A stretch of 64,000 bases of DNA from the NCBI RefSeq assembly GCF_001894865.1, contig NZ_BCXA01000030.1, forward strand, positions 49,717 through 113,716, given 5' to 3'. How positions within the stretch are numbered: the first letter of the stretch is position 1; each line of letters starts with the position of its first letter. The notes beneath the pieces were generated by a model that did not search any database, was not told the origin of the DNA, and worked only from the letters and a program-made list of their open reading frames with translations. A program made the translations under genes and the position numbers. This document shows positions 27,758-36,474 of this stretch, one piece after another. The DNA comes from Rhodococcus maanshanensis NBRC 100610 (GTDB lineage: Bacteria > Actinomycetota > Actinomycetes > Mycobacteriales > Mycobacteriaceae).

Positions 27758-27873
27758 CACCTTCGCTCCGCCCCCTGCATGACGACACATTCGTACGACC
27801 CCCCAGGGGCCGAATCCTACAGATGATTCGCAGGGTTGGGGGGCAATCTGGACAGTCGACCTGCACTGTACGA

Positions 27874-27890
27874 GTCCCGCCGAGCGGGAC
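27874..27890 (+). other. Short GC-rich hairpin in porin leader region
   Basis: GTCCCGC-CGA-GCGGGAC, a perfect 7-bp stem with a three-base loop. It lies upstream of the best porin promoter candidate, so it may end transcripts entering from upstream. No T tract follows. Confidence 0.4.
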
Positions 27891-27934
27891 GGCGTTGTGT
27901 GAGATGAGTCTCATTTCTGTCAGGGTGTGGTCCA

Positions 27935-27962
27935 TTGCATTCAATCGAATGATGCGGATAGT
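27935..27962 (+). promoter_or_regulatory. Candidate promoter for the porin pair
   Basis: TTGCAT (27935-27940) and GATAGT (27957-27962) are 16 bp apart. The inverted repeat CATTC-AATC-GAATG (27938-27951) overlaps the -35 and spacer, a position suited to a repressor. The leader to the first porin ATG would be about 95 bases. Confidence 0.45.
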
Positions 27963-28062
27963 TTCTTGGCGCAGCGTTCGGAAGCATGGCTCACGATCTG
28001 ACCAGCCCTCCGGTCCGATGCACCGCTTCCGACCACCACTGACCACCTCTAGAGGGGAACGA

Positions 28063-28734
28063 ATGAGCGAGATCAGCAAGTCAGGCCTACGCCGTGGCGC
28101 CCGCATCGCAGGCGTAGGCGCCGCCGCCGCGATGGCGATCGGCCTGATGTCCACCGGTGCGGCCCACGCCGACACCTTCGTGCCGCTGCCCGACGGGCAG
28201 AAGGCCGGACCGGGAGCGGTCGTCTCCCGCACCGGCGAGAGCGCCCTGATCTCCCCGTCGCTGGCCGCCAACGGCGCCGGCCGCACCGCCTGGGTCTCGG
28301 GCACCGTCACCGCCGACGTCACCGGCATCACCAAGGAAGGCGAGGCCGGACCGTTCAACGGCGCCGCCAACACCTCCGGCACCAACAACTCCTCCACGCA
28401 CGGGATCTCCCGGATCAGCACCGGCTACATCGTCGGCTGCCAGGTCGACATCACCGGCCTCGGCGGATCCATCGGCGCCGGCATCGACCTCTCCGGCCCC
28501 TCGATCTCCGGTTCGCTGACCGTCCCGGTCTCCGCGGGCCAGGTCAAGTTCGTGAACGTCGCGGGCAAGGACATCAAGAAGAACGGCAAGTACTCCGTCC
28601 AGTACCAGGACACCCAGCTCGAGATCCAGAACTGCGGCGGCTTCGCCCAGGCCCGCTCCTACACCGTGGTCGAGATCGTCGGCAACGACTACTCCAAGAC
28701 CACCCTGTACGGCCAGCCCTTCAGCATCGGCTAA
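28063..28734 (+). CDS. nfpA: MspA-family mycolate outer-membrane porin, first of pair
   Basis: A 223-residue protein of the MspA porin family, which forms water-filled channels through the mycolic-acid outer membrane. A signal peptide (about 1-36, cleavage near AHA-D) precedes the mature start DTFVPLPDGQ. Beta-rich sequence continues to the conserved C-terminal GQPFSIG, with a Cys pair (VGCQVD and QNCGGF). Nocardia farcinica has two adjacent porins, NfpA and NfpB, that together form a hetero-oligomeric channel; this gene and the next match that arrangement. The assignment of A versus B rests on order only. The ATG has AGGGGAACGA upstream. Confidence 0.92.
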   Translation: MSEISKSGLRRGARIAGVGAAAAMAIGLMSTGAAHADTFVPLPDGQKAGPGAVVSRTGESALISPSLAANGAGRTAWVSGTVTADVTGITKEGEAGPFNGAANTSGTNNSSTHGISRISTGYIVGCQVDITGLGGSIGAGIDLSGPSISGSLTVPVSAGQVKFVNVAGKDIKKNGKYSVQYQDTQLEIQNCGGFAQARSYTVVEIVGNDYSKTTLYGQPFSIG

Positions 28735-28797
28735 AGGGCGGCTGCGCCGCACAGTCCACCAGACTTTCTTGAAACCCGAACCCTCAAAGGTGAATTC

Positions 28798-29472
28798 ATG
28801 AACGCCAGCACCACCGGCCTGCGCCGCGGGCTGCAGACCGCCGCCGTCGGCAGCGCCGCCGCCATCGCCCTCGGCTTCTTCTCCGCAGGCGCGGCGAACG
28901 CCGACACCCTCGTCCCGCTGCCCGACGGCTCGATCACCGAGACCCTCGTCGACGGCACCGTCGTCACCATCACCCGCACCGGCGAGACCGCCAACATCTC
29001 CCCGTCGATGGGCTCGACCCCGCTGCACCGCAACGTCTGGGTCTCCGGCTCGACCAAGGTCGAGGTCTCCAACGGCGGCAGCGGCACCATCCAGCCCGGC
29101 TACATCGTCGCCTGCCAGCTCACCCTCGGCGGCAAGTCCGGCACCGACGGCGGCATGTCCACCACCTGGGCCGACCCCGACGGCGCCGCCAAGCAGACCG
29201 CCAAGACCGCGGGCAACCTGTCCATCGGACCCGGCCAGGCCGTGGACTACAAGATCCTCGACCTCGAACTCGCCGACCCCTTCGGCGCCGAGCAGCACCG
29301 CGCCGCCAACCCCTACAAGGGCAAGGGCAGCGTCACCTGGGCCGACTCCACCCTCGGGGTCAGCGGCTGCGCCGGCTACGCCCAGGCCCGCTCCTACGTG
29401 AAGGTCACCGTCAACACCGCCAACGTCACCGGCAACGTCACCCTCTGGGGCCAGCCCTTCAGCATCGGCTGA
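28798..29472 (+). CDS. nfpB: MspA-family mycolate outer-membrane porin, second of pair
   Basis: A 224-residue paralog of the preceding porin. The signal peptide (about 1-33) ends near ANA-D, the mature protein starts DTLVPLPDGS, and it shares the framework HRNVWVSGSTKVEV, GYIVACQLTLGG and the C-terminal WGQPFSIG. It differs by a longer charged loop (FGAEQHRAANPYKGKG). In the N. farcinica pair both subunits are needed for an efficient channel. AAAGGTG lies upstream of the ATG, 63 bp after the first porin, and a strong terminator follows, so the two are one operon. Confidence 0.92.
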   Translation: MNASTTGLRRGLQTAAVGSAAAIALGFFSAGAANADTLVPLPDGSITETLVDGTVVTITRTGETANISPSMGSTPLHRNVWVSGSTKVEVSNGGSGTIQPGYIVACQLTLGGKSGTDGGMSTTWADPDGAAKQTAKTAGNLSIGPGQAVDYKILDLELADPFGAEQHRAANPYKGKGSVTWADSTLGVSGCAGYAQARSYVKVTVNTANVTGNVTLWGQPFSIG

Positions 29473-29611
29473 CGCCACCCCCAACGCACCCGGTCCCCTC
29501 GGCCGCGCCCCTCACGCGACCGAACCCGGGTGGGCGCCGCGCTCGTCGGCGCCGCGGCTCCTGGTCTGCCCCCCGGCCCATGAATCGCGGCACCACGACC
29601 CGGCCACAACG

Positions 29612-29652
29612 CGACTGTGCGCGAGGTTCTCCACGAACCTCGCGCACAGTCG
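29612..29652. terminator. Hairpin terminator between porin operon and clpB
   Basis: A perfect 17-bp stem (29612-29628 with 29636-29652) and a seven-base loop. It lies 140 bp after the second porin and 13 bp from the clpB stop, so it can serve both convergent transcripts. Confidence 0.85.
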
Positions 29653-29664
29653 TGTCTCACACCG

Positions 29665-32217
29665 CTACCCGAGCACCAGCGAATCACCGTCGACCGAGAC
29701 GTTCACCGGCACCGTGTCGCCGTCGTGAATCTCCCCGGCCAGCAACAGCTTCGCGAGCTGGTCGCCGATCGCCTGCTGGATCAGTCGGCGCAGCGGTCGG
29801 GCGCCGTACAGCGGGTCGTACCCGCGGTGCGCCAGCCACTCCTTCGCCGGCCCCGACACCTCCAGGCTCAACCTGCGGGCCGCGAGCCGCTTCGCCAGCT
29901 GCCCGAGCTGGATGTCGACGATCGACTCCAGCTGCTGCTCCGAGAGCGGATCGAAAATCACCACGTCGTCGAGCCGGTTGATGAACTCCGGCTTGAACGC
30001 GTGCCGCACCGCGTCCATCACCTGCTCCCGGGTGCCACCGGCGCCCAGGTTCGAGGTGAGGATCAGGATGGTGTTGCGGAAGTCGACCGTTCGGCCCTGA
30101 CCGTCCGTCAGGCGCCCCTCGTCGAGCACCGCCAGCAGGATGTCGAAGACGTCCGGGTGCGCCTTCTCGACCTCGTCGAACAGCACCACCGTGTACGGCC
30201 GCCTGCGGACCGCCTCGGTGAGCTGACCGCCCTGGTCGTAGCCGACGTATCCCGGAGGAGCACCGACCAGCCGGGCCACGGAGTGCTTCTCGCTGTACTC
30301 GCTCATGTCGATCCGGACCATCGCCCGCTCGTCGTCGAACAGGAAGTCCGCCAACGCCTTCGCCAGCTCGGTCTTGCCGACACCCGTCGGGCCGAGGAAC
30401 AGGAATGATCCGGTCGGCCGGTTCGGGTCGGCGACCCCTGCCCGCGCACGACGGACCGCATCGGACACCGCGATCACCGCTTCGTCCTGGCCGACGACCC
30501 GCTTGCCCAGCTCCGATTCCATCCGGAGCAGCTTGGCGGTCTCGCCCTCCATCATCCGGCCCGCGGGGATGCCGGTCCACGCCGACACGACATCGGCGAC
30601 GTCGTCGGGCCCGACCTCCTCCTTGAGCATCACGTCACCGTCGCTGGCGCCGCCGGACGCCTCGACCGCGGCGTCGAGCTTGCGCTCCAGCTCGGGGATC
30701 CGGCCGTACCGCAGCTCGGCCGCCTTGCCCAGGTCGCCGTCCCGCTCGGCCCGATCCGACTCGCCGCGAAGCGCTTCCAGCTGTTCCTTGATCTCGCGGA
30801 CGGAATCGATGGCCTGCTTCTCGTTCTGCCACCTGGTGCTCAGCTGACCCAGCTTCTCGCGGTCGTCGGCGAGTTCCTGGCGCAGCTTGACCAGCCGGGC
30901 CTTGGACGCCTCGTCGGTCTCCTTCTCGAGCGCCATCTCCTCGATCTCGAGCCGCCGCACCGTGCGCTCGACCTCGTCGATCTCGACGGGCCGGGAGTCG
31001 ATCTCCATGCGCAGCCGCGACGCCGCCTCGTCGACCAGGTCGATCGCCTTGTCCGGCAGGAACCGGGAGGTGATGTAGCGGTCCGAGAGTGTCGCGGCCG
31101 CAACGAGAGCCGAGTCGGTGATGCGCACGCCGTGGTGCACCTCGTAGCGCTCCTTCAGGCCGCGCAGGATGCCGACGGTGTCCTCCACCGACGGCTCCCC
31201 GACCAGCACCTGCTGGAAGCGGCGCTCAAGGGCGGCGTCCTTCTCGATGTACTTGCGGTACTCCTCGAGGGTGGTGGCGCCGACCATCCGCAGCTCACCG
31301 CGGGCGAGCATCGGCTTGATCATGTTGCCCGCGTCCATCGCCGACTCGCCGGTCGCGCCGGCACCGACGATCGTGTGCAGCTCGTCGATGAAGGTGATCA
31401 CCTGGCCGGCCGAGTTCTTGATGTCTTCCAGGACGGCCTTGAGCCGCTCCTCGAACTCGCCGCGGAACTTGGCGCCCGCGACCATCGAACCGAGGTCGAG
31501 GGAGACGACGGTCTTGCCGCGCAACGATTCCGGGACGTCGCCCGCCACGATGCGCTGGGCGAGACCCTCCACGATGGCGGTCTTGCCGACGCCGGGCTCA
31601 CCGATGAGCACCGGGTTGTTCTTGGTGCGGCGGCTGAGCACCTGCACGACCCGCCGGATCTCGGTGTCGCGGCCGATGACGGGGTCGAGCTTGCCCGCCC
31701 TGGCGGCCTCGGTGAGATCGGTGCTGTACTTCTCCAGTGCCTGATAGGTGCCCTCGGGGTCGGGGCTGGTCACGCGCGCGCTGCCGCGCACGGCGGTGAA
31801 GGCCTCACGCAGCGCCTGCGGGGTTGCCCCGTGGCCGACAAGGAGTTTCGCGACGTCGGAGTCCCCGGAGGCCAACCCGACAAGAACGTGCTCGGTGGAG
31901 ACGTACTCGTCGTCGAGCTCGGTGGCCAGGTGCTGGGCGGCGGTGAGCGCGGCAAGCGCCTCGCGGCCGAGCTGAGGCGTGGTGGTGGCCCCGGTGGTCT
32001 GCGGCAGCCGGTCCACGATCGCCTGGGCCTCGCGGTGCACGGCGGTCGGGTCGACGCCAACCGCCTTGAGCAGCGGGGCGGCGATGCCGTCGGTCTGGTC
32101 TAGCAGCGCGGCGAGCAGGTGCGCCGGACGGATGTCCGGGTTGCCCGCGGCGGAAGCAGACTGCAAGGCGGCGGTCAGTGCCGCCTGAGTCTTGGTGGTC
32201 GGAGAGAACGAGTCCAC
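29665..32217 (-). CDS. clpB: ATP-dependent disaggregase ClpB
   Basis: An 850-residue Hsp100 chaperone that resolves protein aggregates together with DnaK, DnaJ and GrpE. The N domain is followed by AAA+ module 1 (Walker [10 protein letters not shown] at about 205), the coiled-coil middle domain (about 410-530, rich in Glu/Arg/Leu, which separates ClpB from ClpA and ClpC), and AAA+ module 2 (GPTGVGKTE, then a Walker [14 protein letters not shown]). Length is the family norm. The GTG start at 32217 gives the usual N terminus. A HAIR-type operator lies 87 bp upstream, so it should be repressed by HspR, whose gene is also in the window. Confidence 0.97.
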   Translation of the reverse strand: MDSFSPTTKTQAALTAALQSASAAGNPDIRPAHLLAALLDQTDGIAAPLLKAVGVDPTAVHREAQAIVDRLPQTTGATTTPQLGREALAALTAAQHLATELDDEYVSTEHVLVGLASGDSDVAKLLVGHGATPQALREAFTAVRGSARVTSPDPEGTYQALEKYSTDLTEAARAGKLDPVIGRDTEIRRVVQVLSRRTKNNPVLIGEPGVGKTAIVEGLAQRIVAGDVPESLRGKTVVSLDLGSMVAGAKFRGEFEERLKAVLEDIKNSAGQVITFIDELHTIVGAGATGESAMDAGNMIKPMLARGELRMVGATTLEEYRKYIEKDAALERRFQQVLVGEPSVEDTVGILRGLKERYEVHHGVRITDSALVAAATLSDRYITSRFLPDKAIDLVDEAASRLRMEIDSRPVEIDEVERTVRRLEIEEMALEKETDEASKARLVKLRQELADDREKLGQLSTRWQNEKQAIDSVREIKEQLEALRGESDRAERDGDLGKAAELRYGRIPELERKLDAAVEASGGASDGDVMLKEEVGPDDVADVVSAWTGIPAGRMMEGETAKLLRMESELGKRVVGQDEAVIAVSDAVRRARAGVADPNRPTGSFLFLGPTGVGKTELAKALADFLFDDERAMVRIDMSEYSEKHSVARLVGAPPGYVGYDQGGQLTEAVRRRPYTVVLFDEVEKAHPDVFDILLAVLDEGRLTDGQGRTVDFRNTILILTSNLGAGGTREQVMDAVRHAFKPEFINRLDDVVIFDPLSEQQLESIVDIQLGQLAKRLAARRLSLEVSGPAKEWLAHRGYDPLYGARPLRRLIQQAIGDQLAKLLLAGEIHDGDTVPVNVSVDGDSLVLG

Positions 32218-32303
32218 TGGTCACCCCTTCGGAAGACGTCGGTCGTCGCCGTCGAGCCTATGCAGGGCCACTCGGCGTTGTCACATGTTCCAACGCGCCA
32301 AAG

Positions 32304-32324
32304 GTTGAGTCTGTTCCGCTCAAG
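32304..32324 (-). promoter_or_regulatory. HAIR element (HspR operator) upstream of clpB
   Basis: GTTGAGT-N7-GCTCAAG differs from the HAIR consensus CTTGAGT-N7-ACTCAAG at two positions. Its position 87-107 bp before the clpB start fits HspR repression, known for clpB in actinobacteria. Confidence 0.85.
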
Positions 32325-32358
32325 TTTGAGAATCTCGGGGCTGATGCGGTGTCGCTGG

Positions 32359-33054
32359 TCACAGCCCGAGGCCGACGCGATACCTCTCGAGCCGGTCCAC
32401 GAGCTCCGCGGGGTGCGCCAGGGCGGGCAGGTGGCCGCTGTCCATCTCGTCGGGCGTGATCCCGAGCCGTTCGCGCACGACCCGACGCTGGAACTCGGCG
32501 GGGAACAGGCGGTCCTGCCGACACAGCAGGAACCGCGTCGGCACGTCCGGCCACGCGGGCAGCGGCCACGGCTTGCGGAACGGCGTCTCGGACTGTTCCC
32601 GCGCCCCGCCCGCCATCACCGCCGGGATCAGCTCCGGCGCCACGTCGTGCAGGAACATCGTGATCGGGTCGAACTCGGCGTCGGGGTCGCGTCCGTCCGC
32701 CACGTCCTGCGCGCGGCGAGCGGCCTTCTGTCCCGTGTTCGCCCACCAGTCGCCCGGCGCCTCGCCCGGAGCCGGGACCATCGCCGCGACCAGCACCATC
32801 AACGACACCGGCACCCGCTCACAGACCAGCGGCGCGGTGAACCCGGCCATCGACTGCGCCACCAGGATCAACCCGGTGCGGTGGCCGATCGCGTCGACCA
32901 CCGCATCGGTGTACTCCGTGAGCCCGGCCGAGTCGTCGTCGCACGGCAGGTCCGGCGTCACCACGTCGTGCCCGGCAGCGCGCAGCGGGGGCGCCACGAA
33001 CTGCCAATACGACGAGTCGGACCCGGCTCCGGGGATCAGCACGTAGGTGGCCAT
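32359..33054 (-). CDS. Alpha/beta-fold hydrolase
   Basis: A 231-residue esterase-like hydrolase of the AB_hydrolase_6 / EstC-like type. It begins with the HGxG-type oxyanion strand VLIPGAGSDSSYW, has the nucleophile in VAQSMAG (GxSxG variant, Ser about 68), and a likely catalytic His in SGHLPALAHP near residue 215. A cap rich in Trp/Pro (GDWWANTGQ) sits between. It is 26 bp before the acyl-CoA ligase on the same strand, so a role in opening a lactone or ester before CoA activation is a reasonable inference, given the Baeyer-Villiger enzyme in the cluster. Confidence 0.83.
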   Translation of the reverse strand: MATYVLIPGAGSDSSYWQFVAPPLRAAGHDVVTPDLPCDDDSAGLTEYTDAVVDAIGHRTGLILVAQSMAGFTAPLVCERVPVSLMVLVAAMVPAPGEAPGDWWANTGQKAARRAQDVADGRDPDAEFDPITMFLHDVAPELIPAVMAGGAREQSETPFRKPWPLPAWPDVPTRFLLCRQDRLFPAEFQRRVVRERLGITPDEMDSGHLPALAHPAELVDRLERYRVGLGL

Positions 33055-33080
33055 GGGCCGACGCTACGCCCGCGATCGCG

Positions 33081-34658
33081 CTACACCGCGCGTGCCGCGC
33101 CCTCCCAGTACTTCGCCCGCAGCGCCTTCTTGTCCAGCTTGCCGAGCGGGGTCAGCGGGAGCGCGTCGACGAAGTCGACCGTCTTCGGCGCGTGCACCGC
33201 ACCCTTCGCGGCCTTCACCCGCTCGACCAGCTCGGCGACCTCCACCGTCGCGCCCGCGCGCAGGACCACGCAGGCCTTGACGGCCTCGCCCCACTTCTCG
33301 TCCGGCACACCGACAACGGCGACCGACGCGACCGCGGGGTGACCGGAGATGACGTCCTCGATCTCCCGGGGGAAGACATTGAAGCCGCCGGTGATGATCA
33401 TGTCCTTCTTACGGTCGACGATGTACAGGAAGCCGTCCTTGTCCGCGCGGGCGACATCGCCGGTGTGCAGCCAGCCGCCGCGCAGCGCCTCTGCCGTCTC
33501 GGCCGGCTTCTTCCAGTAGCCCTGCATGACCAGCGGGCCGCGCACGCAGATCTCGCCGAGCTCGCCGCGGGGCACCTCGTTCAGGTCGTCGTCGAGCAGG
33601 CGCACGTCCAGCCAGGGCACCGGACGCCCACAGGAGGCCAGCCGCTCGAGGTTGGCGGGGTCGTGCTCCTCCTTGCGCATCACCGTGATGGTCATGCCGC
33701 ACTCGGACTGACCGAAGTACTGGAAGAAGATCGGGCCCAGCTTCTCGATGCCCTCGACCAGACGCGCGGGCGACATCGCCGCAGCGCCGTAGTACAGCGT
33801 CTGCAGGCTGGAGAGGTCGCGCTTGGCCAGGTCCGGGTGGTCGAGCAGCATGTAGATCATCGTCGGCACGAGCATCGTCACGGTGATCTTGTGCTTCTCG
33901 ATCGCCTCGAGGACGGCGCCCGGCTCGAAGGCGGGCAGCACCACAAGCGCACCGCCGCGCATCAGCGTGGGCACGAAGAACGCCATGCCCGCGTGCGAGA
34001 GCGGGGTGCAGGCGAGGAAGCGCATCTCGTCCGGCCACTGCCACTCGGCCATCTGGATCTGCGGCAGCGTCACGCCCGACTGGAACGTGTTGATCACGCC
34101 CTTCGGCTTGCCGGTGGTGCCGCCGGTGTAGACGATGCTGCTCGGGTCGGTACCGGCCACCTTCGCGGCGACGAGCCGCTCGGGGACGAAATCGCCCACC
34201 AGGGCCAGCAGGTCGACCCCGACCTCGGACGGGCCGAGCGAGAAGAAGTTCTTCAGCGACGGCACCGAGGCCTTGAGCTCCGCCGCGCGCCCCTCGAACG
34301 CGGTGGGGTCGAAGATCAGCGTCTCGATCTCGGAGTCCTCGAGGATGTAGCGGTGATCGTCGAGCGAGCCCATCGGCGCCAGCGCGGTGTTGCGGCAGCC
34401 GAGGATCATCGTGGACCCGACGCTGATGAGCACCTCGGGACGGTTCTTCGAGAGCATCGCGACCGTGGAGCCCGTGCCGATGCCGAGGGACTGCAGCGCC
34501 TGCACGAAGCAGCTGATCTGGTCGCGCATCTGCCCACCGGTGAGCACCACGTCCCCGAGGTAGAGGGCGGGGCGGTCCGCGTTGCGCTCCAGCGCAGTGA
34601 TCAGCAGGTCCGCGGTGTATTGCGGGCGGTGCAGGTCGGCGAGCTCGTCGGTGGTCAT
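33081..34658 (-). CDS. Acyl-CoA ligase (AMP-binding, FadD-like)
   Basis: A 525-residue adenylate-forming enzyme that activates a carboxylic acid to its CoA thioester. The P-loop-like core YTGGTTGKPKG (A3 motif) is near residue 180, FQYFGQSECG (A5) near 312, GWLHTGDVARAD (A7) and the catalytic Lys in PLGKLDKKAL at the C terminus (A10). Size is normal. The ATG at 34658 has GGAGAAG upstream and removes a non-conserved 19-residue extension. It resembles mycobacterial FadD8-type ligases; the substrate is unknown. A KstR-like inverted repeat lies 67-92 bp upstream in the region shared with the divergent reductase. Confidence 0.92.
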   Translation of the reverse strand: MTTDELADLHRPQYTADLLITALERNADRPALYLGDVVLTGGQMRDQISCFVQALQSLGIGTGSTVAMLSKNRPEVLISVGSTMILGCRNTALAPMGSLDDHRYILEDSEIETLIFDPTAFEGRAAELKASVPSLKNFFSLGPSEVGVDLLALVGDFVPERLVAAKVAGTDPSSIVYTGGTTGKPKGVINTFQSGVTLPQIQMAEWQWPDEMRFLACTPLSHAGMAFFVPTLMRGGALVVLPAFEPGAVLEAIEKHKITVTMLVPTMIYMLLDHPDLAKRDLSSLQTLYYGAAAMSPARLVEGIEKLGPIFFQYFGQSECGMTITVMRKEEHDPANLERLASCGRPVPWLDVRLLDDDLNEVPRGELGEICVRGPLVMQGYWKKPAETAEALRGGWLHTGDVARADKDGFLYIVDRKKDMIITGGFNVFPREIEDVISGHPAVASVAVVGVPDEKWGEAVKACVVLRAGATVEVAELVERVKAAKGAVHAPKTVDFVDALPLTPLGKLDKKALRAKYWEGAARAV

Positions 34659-34724
34659 TTCTTCTCCGCTCTGGCTGGGGGGCACGGCTGGCGGCCGCGG
34701 CCGTGCGCGTGGCACGCCTCACAT

Positions 34725-34750
34725 TAGAACGCAAACTGACACATGTTCTA
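34725..34750. promoter_or_regulatory. Inverted repeat with KstR-like core in divergent promoter
   Basis: TAGAAC (34725-34730) and GTTCTA (34745-34750) are perfect inverted arms. Within this, 34737-34750 (TGACACATGTTCTA) fits the KstR-type consensus TnnAACnnGTTnnA with one mismatch. KstR is a TetR regulator of sterol catabolism. The element lies between the acyl-CoA ligase and the reductase genes and could control both. Confidence 0.45.
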
Positions 34751-34801
34751 GTGGCAATCGCATTTGTGCAGGTGCCAACCCCGTCGCGATACCCTCTGGG
34801 C

Positions 34802-35557
34802 ATGCAGAACACGGGTGTCGAAGAGCAGGTGTGGACCGCGACGGTGGTGGAGCACCATCGGCTGCGCACCGACCTCGCGGTCGTGCGGTTGGAGGGCGAG
34901 TTCGTCCCGTTCACCGCGGGGCAGTCGGTCGCGGTGACCGTGCCGCAGAACCCCCGGGTCTCGCGGCGCTACTCCCCCGCCCTGCCGCCCTCGCTCGACG
35001 GCAAGCTCGAGTTCCACGTCAGGACCGTGCCCGCAGGCTGGATCAGCGGCGCGATCGTCGGCGACACCGCCCCCGGCGACCAGTGGCAGATCAGCGAGCC
35101 GAGCGGACGCCTGTCGGTGGACGATTCGGGTCGGGACGTGGTGATGGTCGCGGGCGGCACCGGGCTCGCCCCGTTCCGCTCGATCATCCTCGAGCTCGCG
35201 CGGCGCCCGCGGCCGCCCCGGGTGTACCTGTTCGTCGGCGGCCGTCACCCGCGCGACCTCTACGGCTCCGACATGCTGTGGATCCTGGCCCAGCAGCTGG
35301 ACTGGCTGACTGTGGTGCCTGTCGTGGAGAGCGTGCAGGACCCCGAGTGGGCCGACGAATGGCACGAGCACACCCGGGTGGACATCGGCTACGGCCCCGA
35401 CGACATCATCGCGGGCACGCTCGCCGAGGTCGTCAGCTCGTACGGCGCCTACACCGACCACCAGGTATTGGTCTGCGGCTCCCCCGCCATGGTCCGCTTC
35501 ACCCTGCGCGCCCTCATCGACAGCGGAACCCCCGCGGGCGCGATCCAGTTCGAATAG
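34802..35557 (+). CDS. FAD/NAD(P)-binding reductase, globin-less paralog of flavohemoprotein reductase
   Basis: A 251-residue ferredoxin-NADP-reductase-fold protein. The FAD site is RRYSPALPP (RxYS, about 58-61), followed by the NAD(P) site MVAGGTGLAPFRS (about 118-130) and a C-terminal VCGSPAMV block. It aligns along its whole length with the reductase half of the globin-reductase encoded at 44.5-45.7 kb (shared TVVEH, EFHVR-V-GGW, FVGG-P-DLY, WLTVVPV). It has no globin and no iron-sulfur motif, so it must transfer electrons to a separate partner, possibly a monooxygenase or the NOS in this window. It is divergent from the acyl-CoA ligase. Confidence 0.87.
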   Translation: MQNTGVEEQVWTATVVEHHRLRTDLAVVRLEGEFVPFTAGQSVAVTVPQNPRVSRRYSPALPPSLDGKLEFHVRTVPAGWISGAIVGDTAPGDQWQISEPSGRLSVDDSGRDVVMVAGGTGLAPFRSIILELARRPRPPRVYLFVGGRHPRDLYGSDMLWILAQQLDWLTVVPVVESVQDPEWADEWHEHTRVDIGYGPDDIIAGTLAEVVSSYGAYTDHQVLVCGSPAMVRFTLRALIDSGTPAGAIQFE

Positions 35558-35566
35558 GCGCTCCGC

Positions 35567-35614
35567 GCCTGTGCGCGGTTGACGAGTCCAGGGACCCCTC
35601 AACCGCGCACGGGC
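35567..35614. terminator. Hairpin terminator between reductase and SDR genes
   Basis: A stem of about 16 bp (35567-35582 with 35599-35614, one wobble pair) lies between two convergent genes, ending 4 bp from the SDR stop codon. Confidence 0.8.
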
Positions 35615-35617
35615 GCG

Positions 35618-36472
35618 TCAGCGCCTCGTGCTGCCTGCGTCGACCGGGAGCGACACCGAGGTGATGTAGCGCGCCTCGTCGGAGGCCAGGAACAGCGCGG
35701 CGTTCGCGACGTCCACCGGCTCGACCCACGGGATCTCGAGCAGGTTCATCGTCGCGGCCGACTCGGCGAACTCCTCGCGCGTCGGCGGCCGGTCCAGATC
35801 GGGTCGGAACTTCGTCCGCACCGCGTCGTTCTGGATCATCGGGGTGTCGACGTTGGTGGGGTGCACGGTGTTGACGCGGACCTTGTGCGGCGCCAATTCC
35901 TTTGCCATCGAACGCATCAGCCCGACCACGCCGTGCTTGGCGGCGGTGTAGTGGGCGACGCCGACCAGGCCGCGCAGCCCGGCGATCGAGCTGGTGAGGA
36001 TCATCGAGCCGCCGCCCCGCTCGATCAGGTGCGGGGCCGACACCGCGCACGTCTGCCACACCCCGGTCAGGTTCACGTCGAGCATGGTGTTCCAGGTCTG
36101 CTCGTCGAGGTCGAGCGCCGGGGCCGAGGAGGTGATGCCCGCGGTGGCACAGACGATGTCGAGACCGCCGAACGCCGAGGCCCCCGCGTCCACCGCAGCG
36201 GACAGCGCCGCCCGGTCGCGCACGTCGACCTCGAAAGCCTCTATCCGCCCGCCTGTTTCGCGGACGAGCGCCGCGGTCTCGGCGAGGTCAGCCGCGCTCG
36301 ACGGCGGCGTGACCACCGTGTCGACCGGCCCGCACAGGTCGACGGCGATCACGTCGGCGCCCTCCTGCGCGAACCGCAGTGCCTGCGCCCGGCCGATGCC
36401 GCGGGCCGCGCCGGTCACCAGCGCGACCTTGCCGGCCACCCGTCCACTCGGAGTAGTCCCCGCTCGCGTCAT
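35618..36472 (-). CDS. Mycofactocin-type SDR oxidoreductase
   Basis: A 284-residue SDR. The start GRVAGKVALVTGAARGIGRAQAL carries TGxxxGxG, and the insertion after the second strand (AVDLCGPVDTV...) is the feature that marks the mycofactocin-coupled subgroup, which holds its nicotinamide cofactor tightly and passes electrons to the peptide-derived redox carrier mycofactocin. The catalytic set is Ser in SSIAG, Tyr and Lys in YTAAK. The start at 36472 leaves a 2-bp gap to the preceding SDR gene. The two SDRs are about as long as each other and probably oxidise alcohols. No mycofactocin synthesis gene is in the window. Confidence 0.85.
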   Translation of the reverse strand: MTRAGTTPSGRVAGKVALVTGAARGIGRAQALRFAQEGADVIAVDLCGPVDTVVTPPSSAADLAETAALVRETGGRIEAFEVDVRDRAALSAAVDAGASAFGGLDIVCATAGITSSAPALDLDEQTWNTMLDVNLTGVWQTCAVSAPHLIERGGGSMILTSSIAGLRGLVGVAHYTAAKHGVVGLMRSMAKELAPHKVRVNTVHPTNVDTPMIQNDAVRTKFRPDLDRPPTREEFAESAATMNLLEIPWVEPVDVANAALFLASDEARYITSVSLPVDAGSTRR

Positions 36473-36474
36473 CG

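Larger units (their letters stand above)
27758..28062. other. Intergenic region between GntR gene and porins
   Basis: About 305 bp without a gene. It holds a TCGTACGA palindrome (27791-27798), a 7-bp GC hairpin (27874-27890), GAGATGAGTCTC-type dyad sequence near 27901, and a promoter-like pair at 27935-27962. It is less GC-rich than its surroundings. I see no small coding sequence in it. Confidence 0.6.

Noticed and set aside
28087..29484. A 465-codon open frame on the - strand across both porins
   Set aside because: It is the mirror of two recognised MspA porins with signal peptides. Its Gly/Val/Asp composition is what reverse reading of the porin codons yields.
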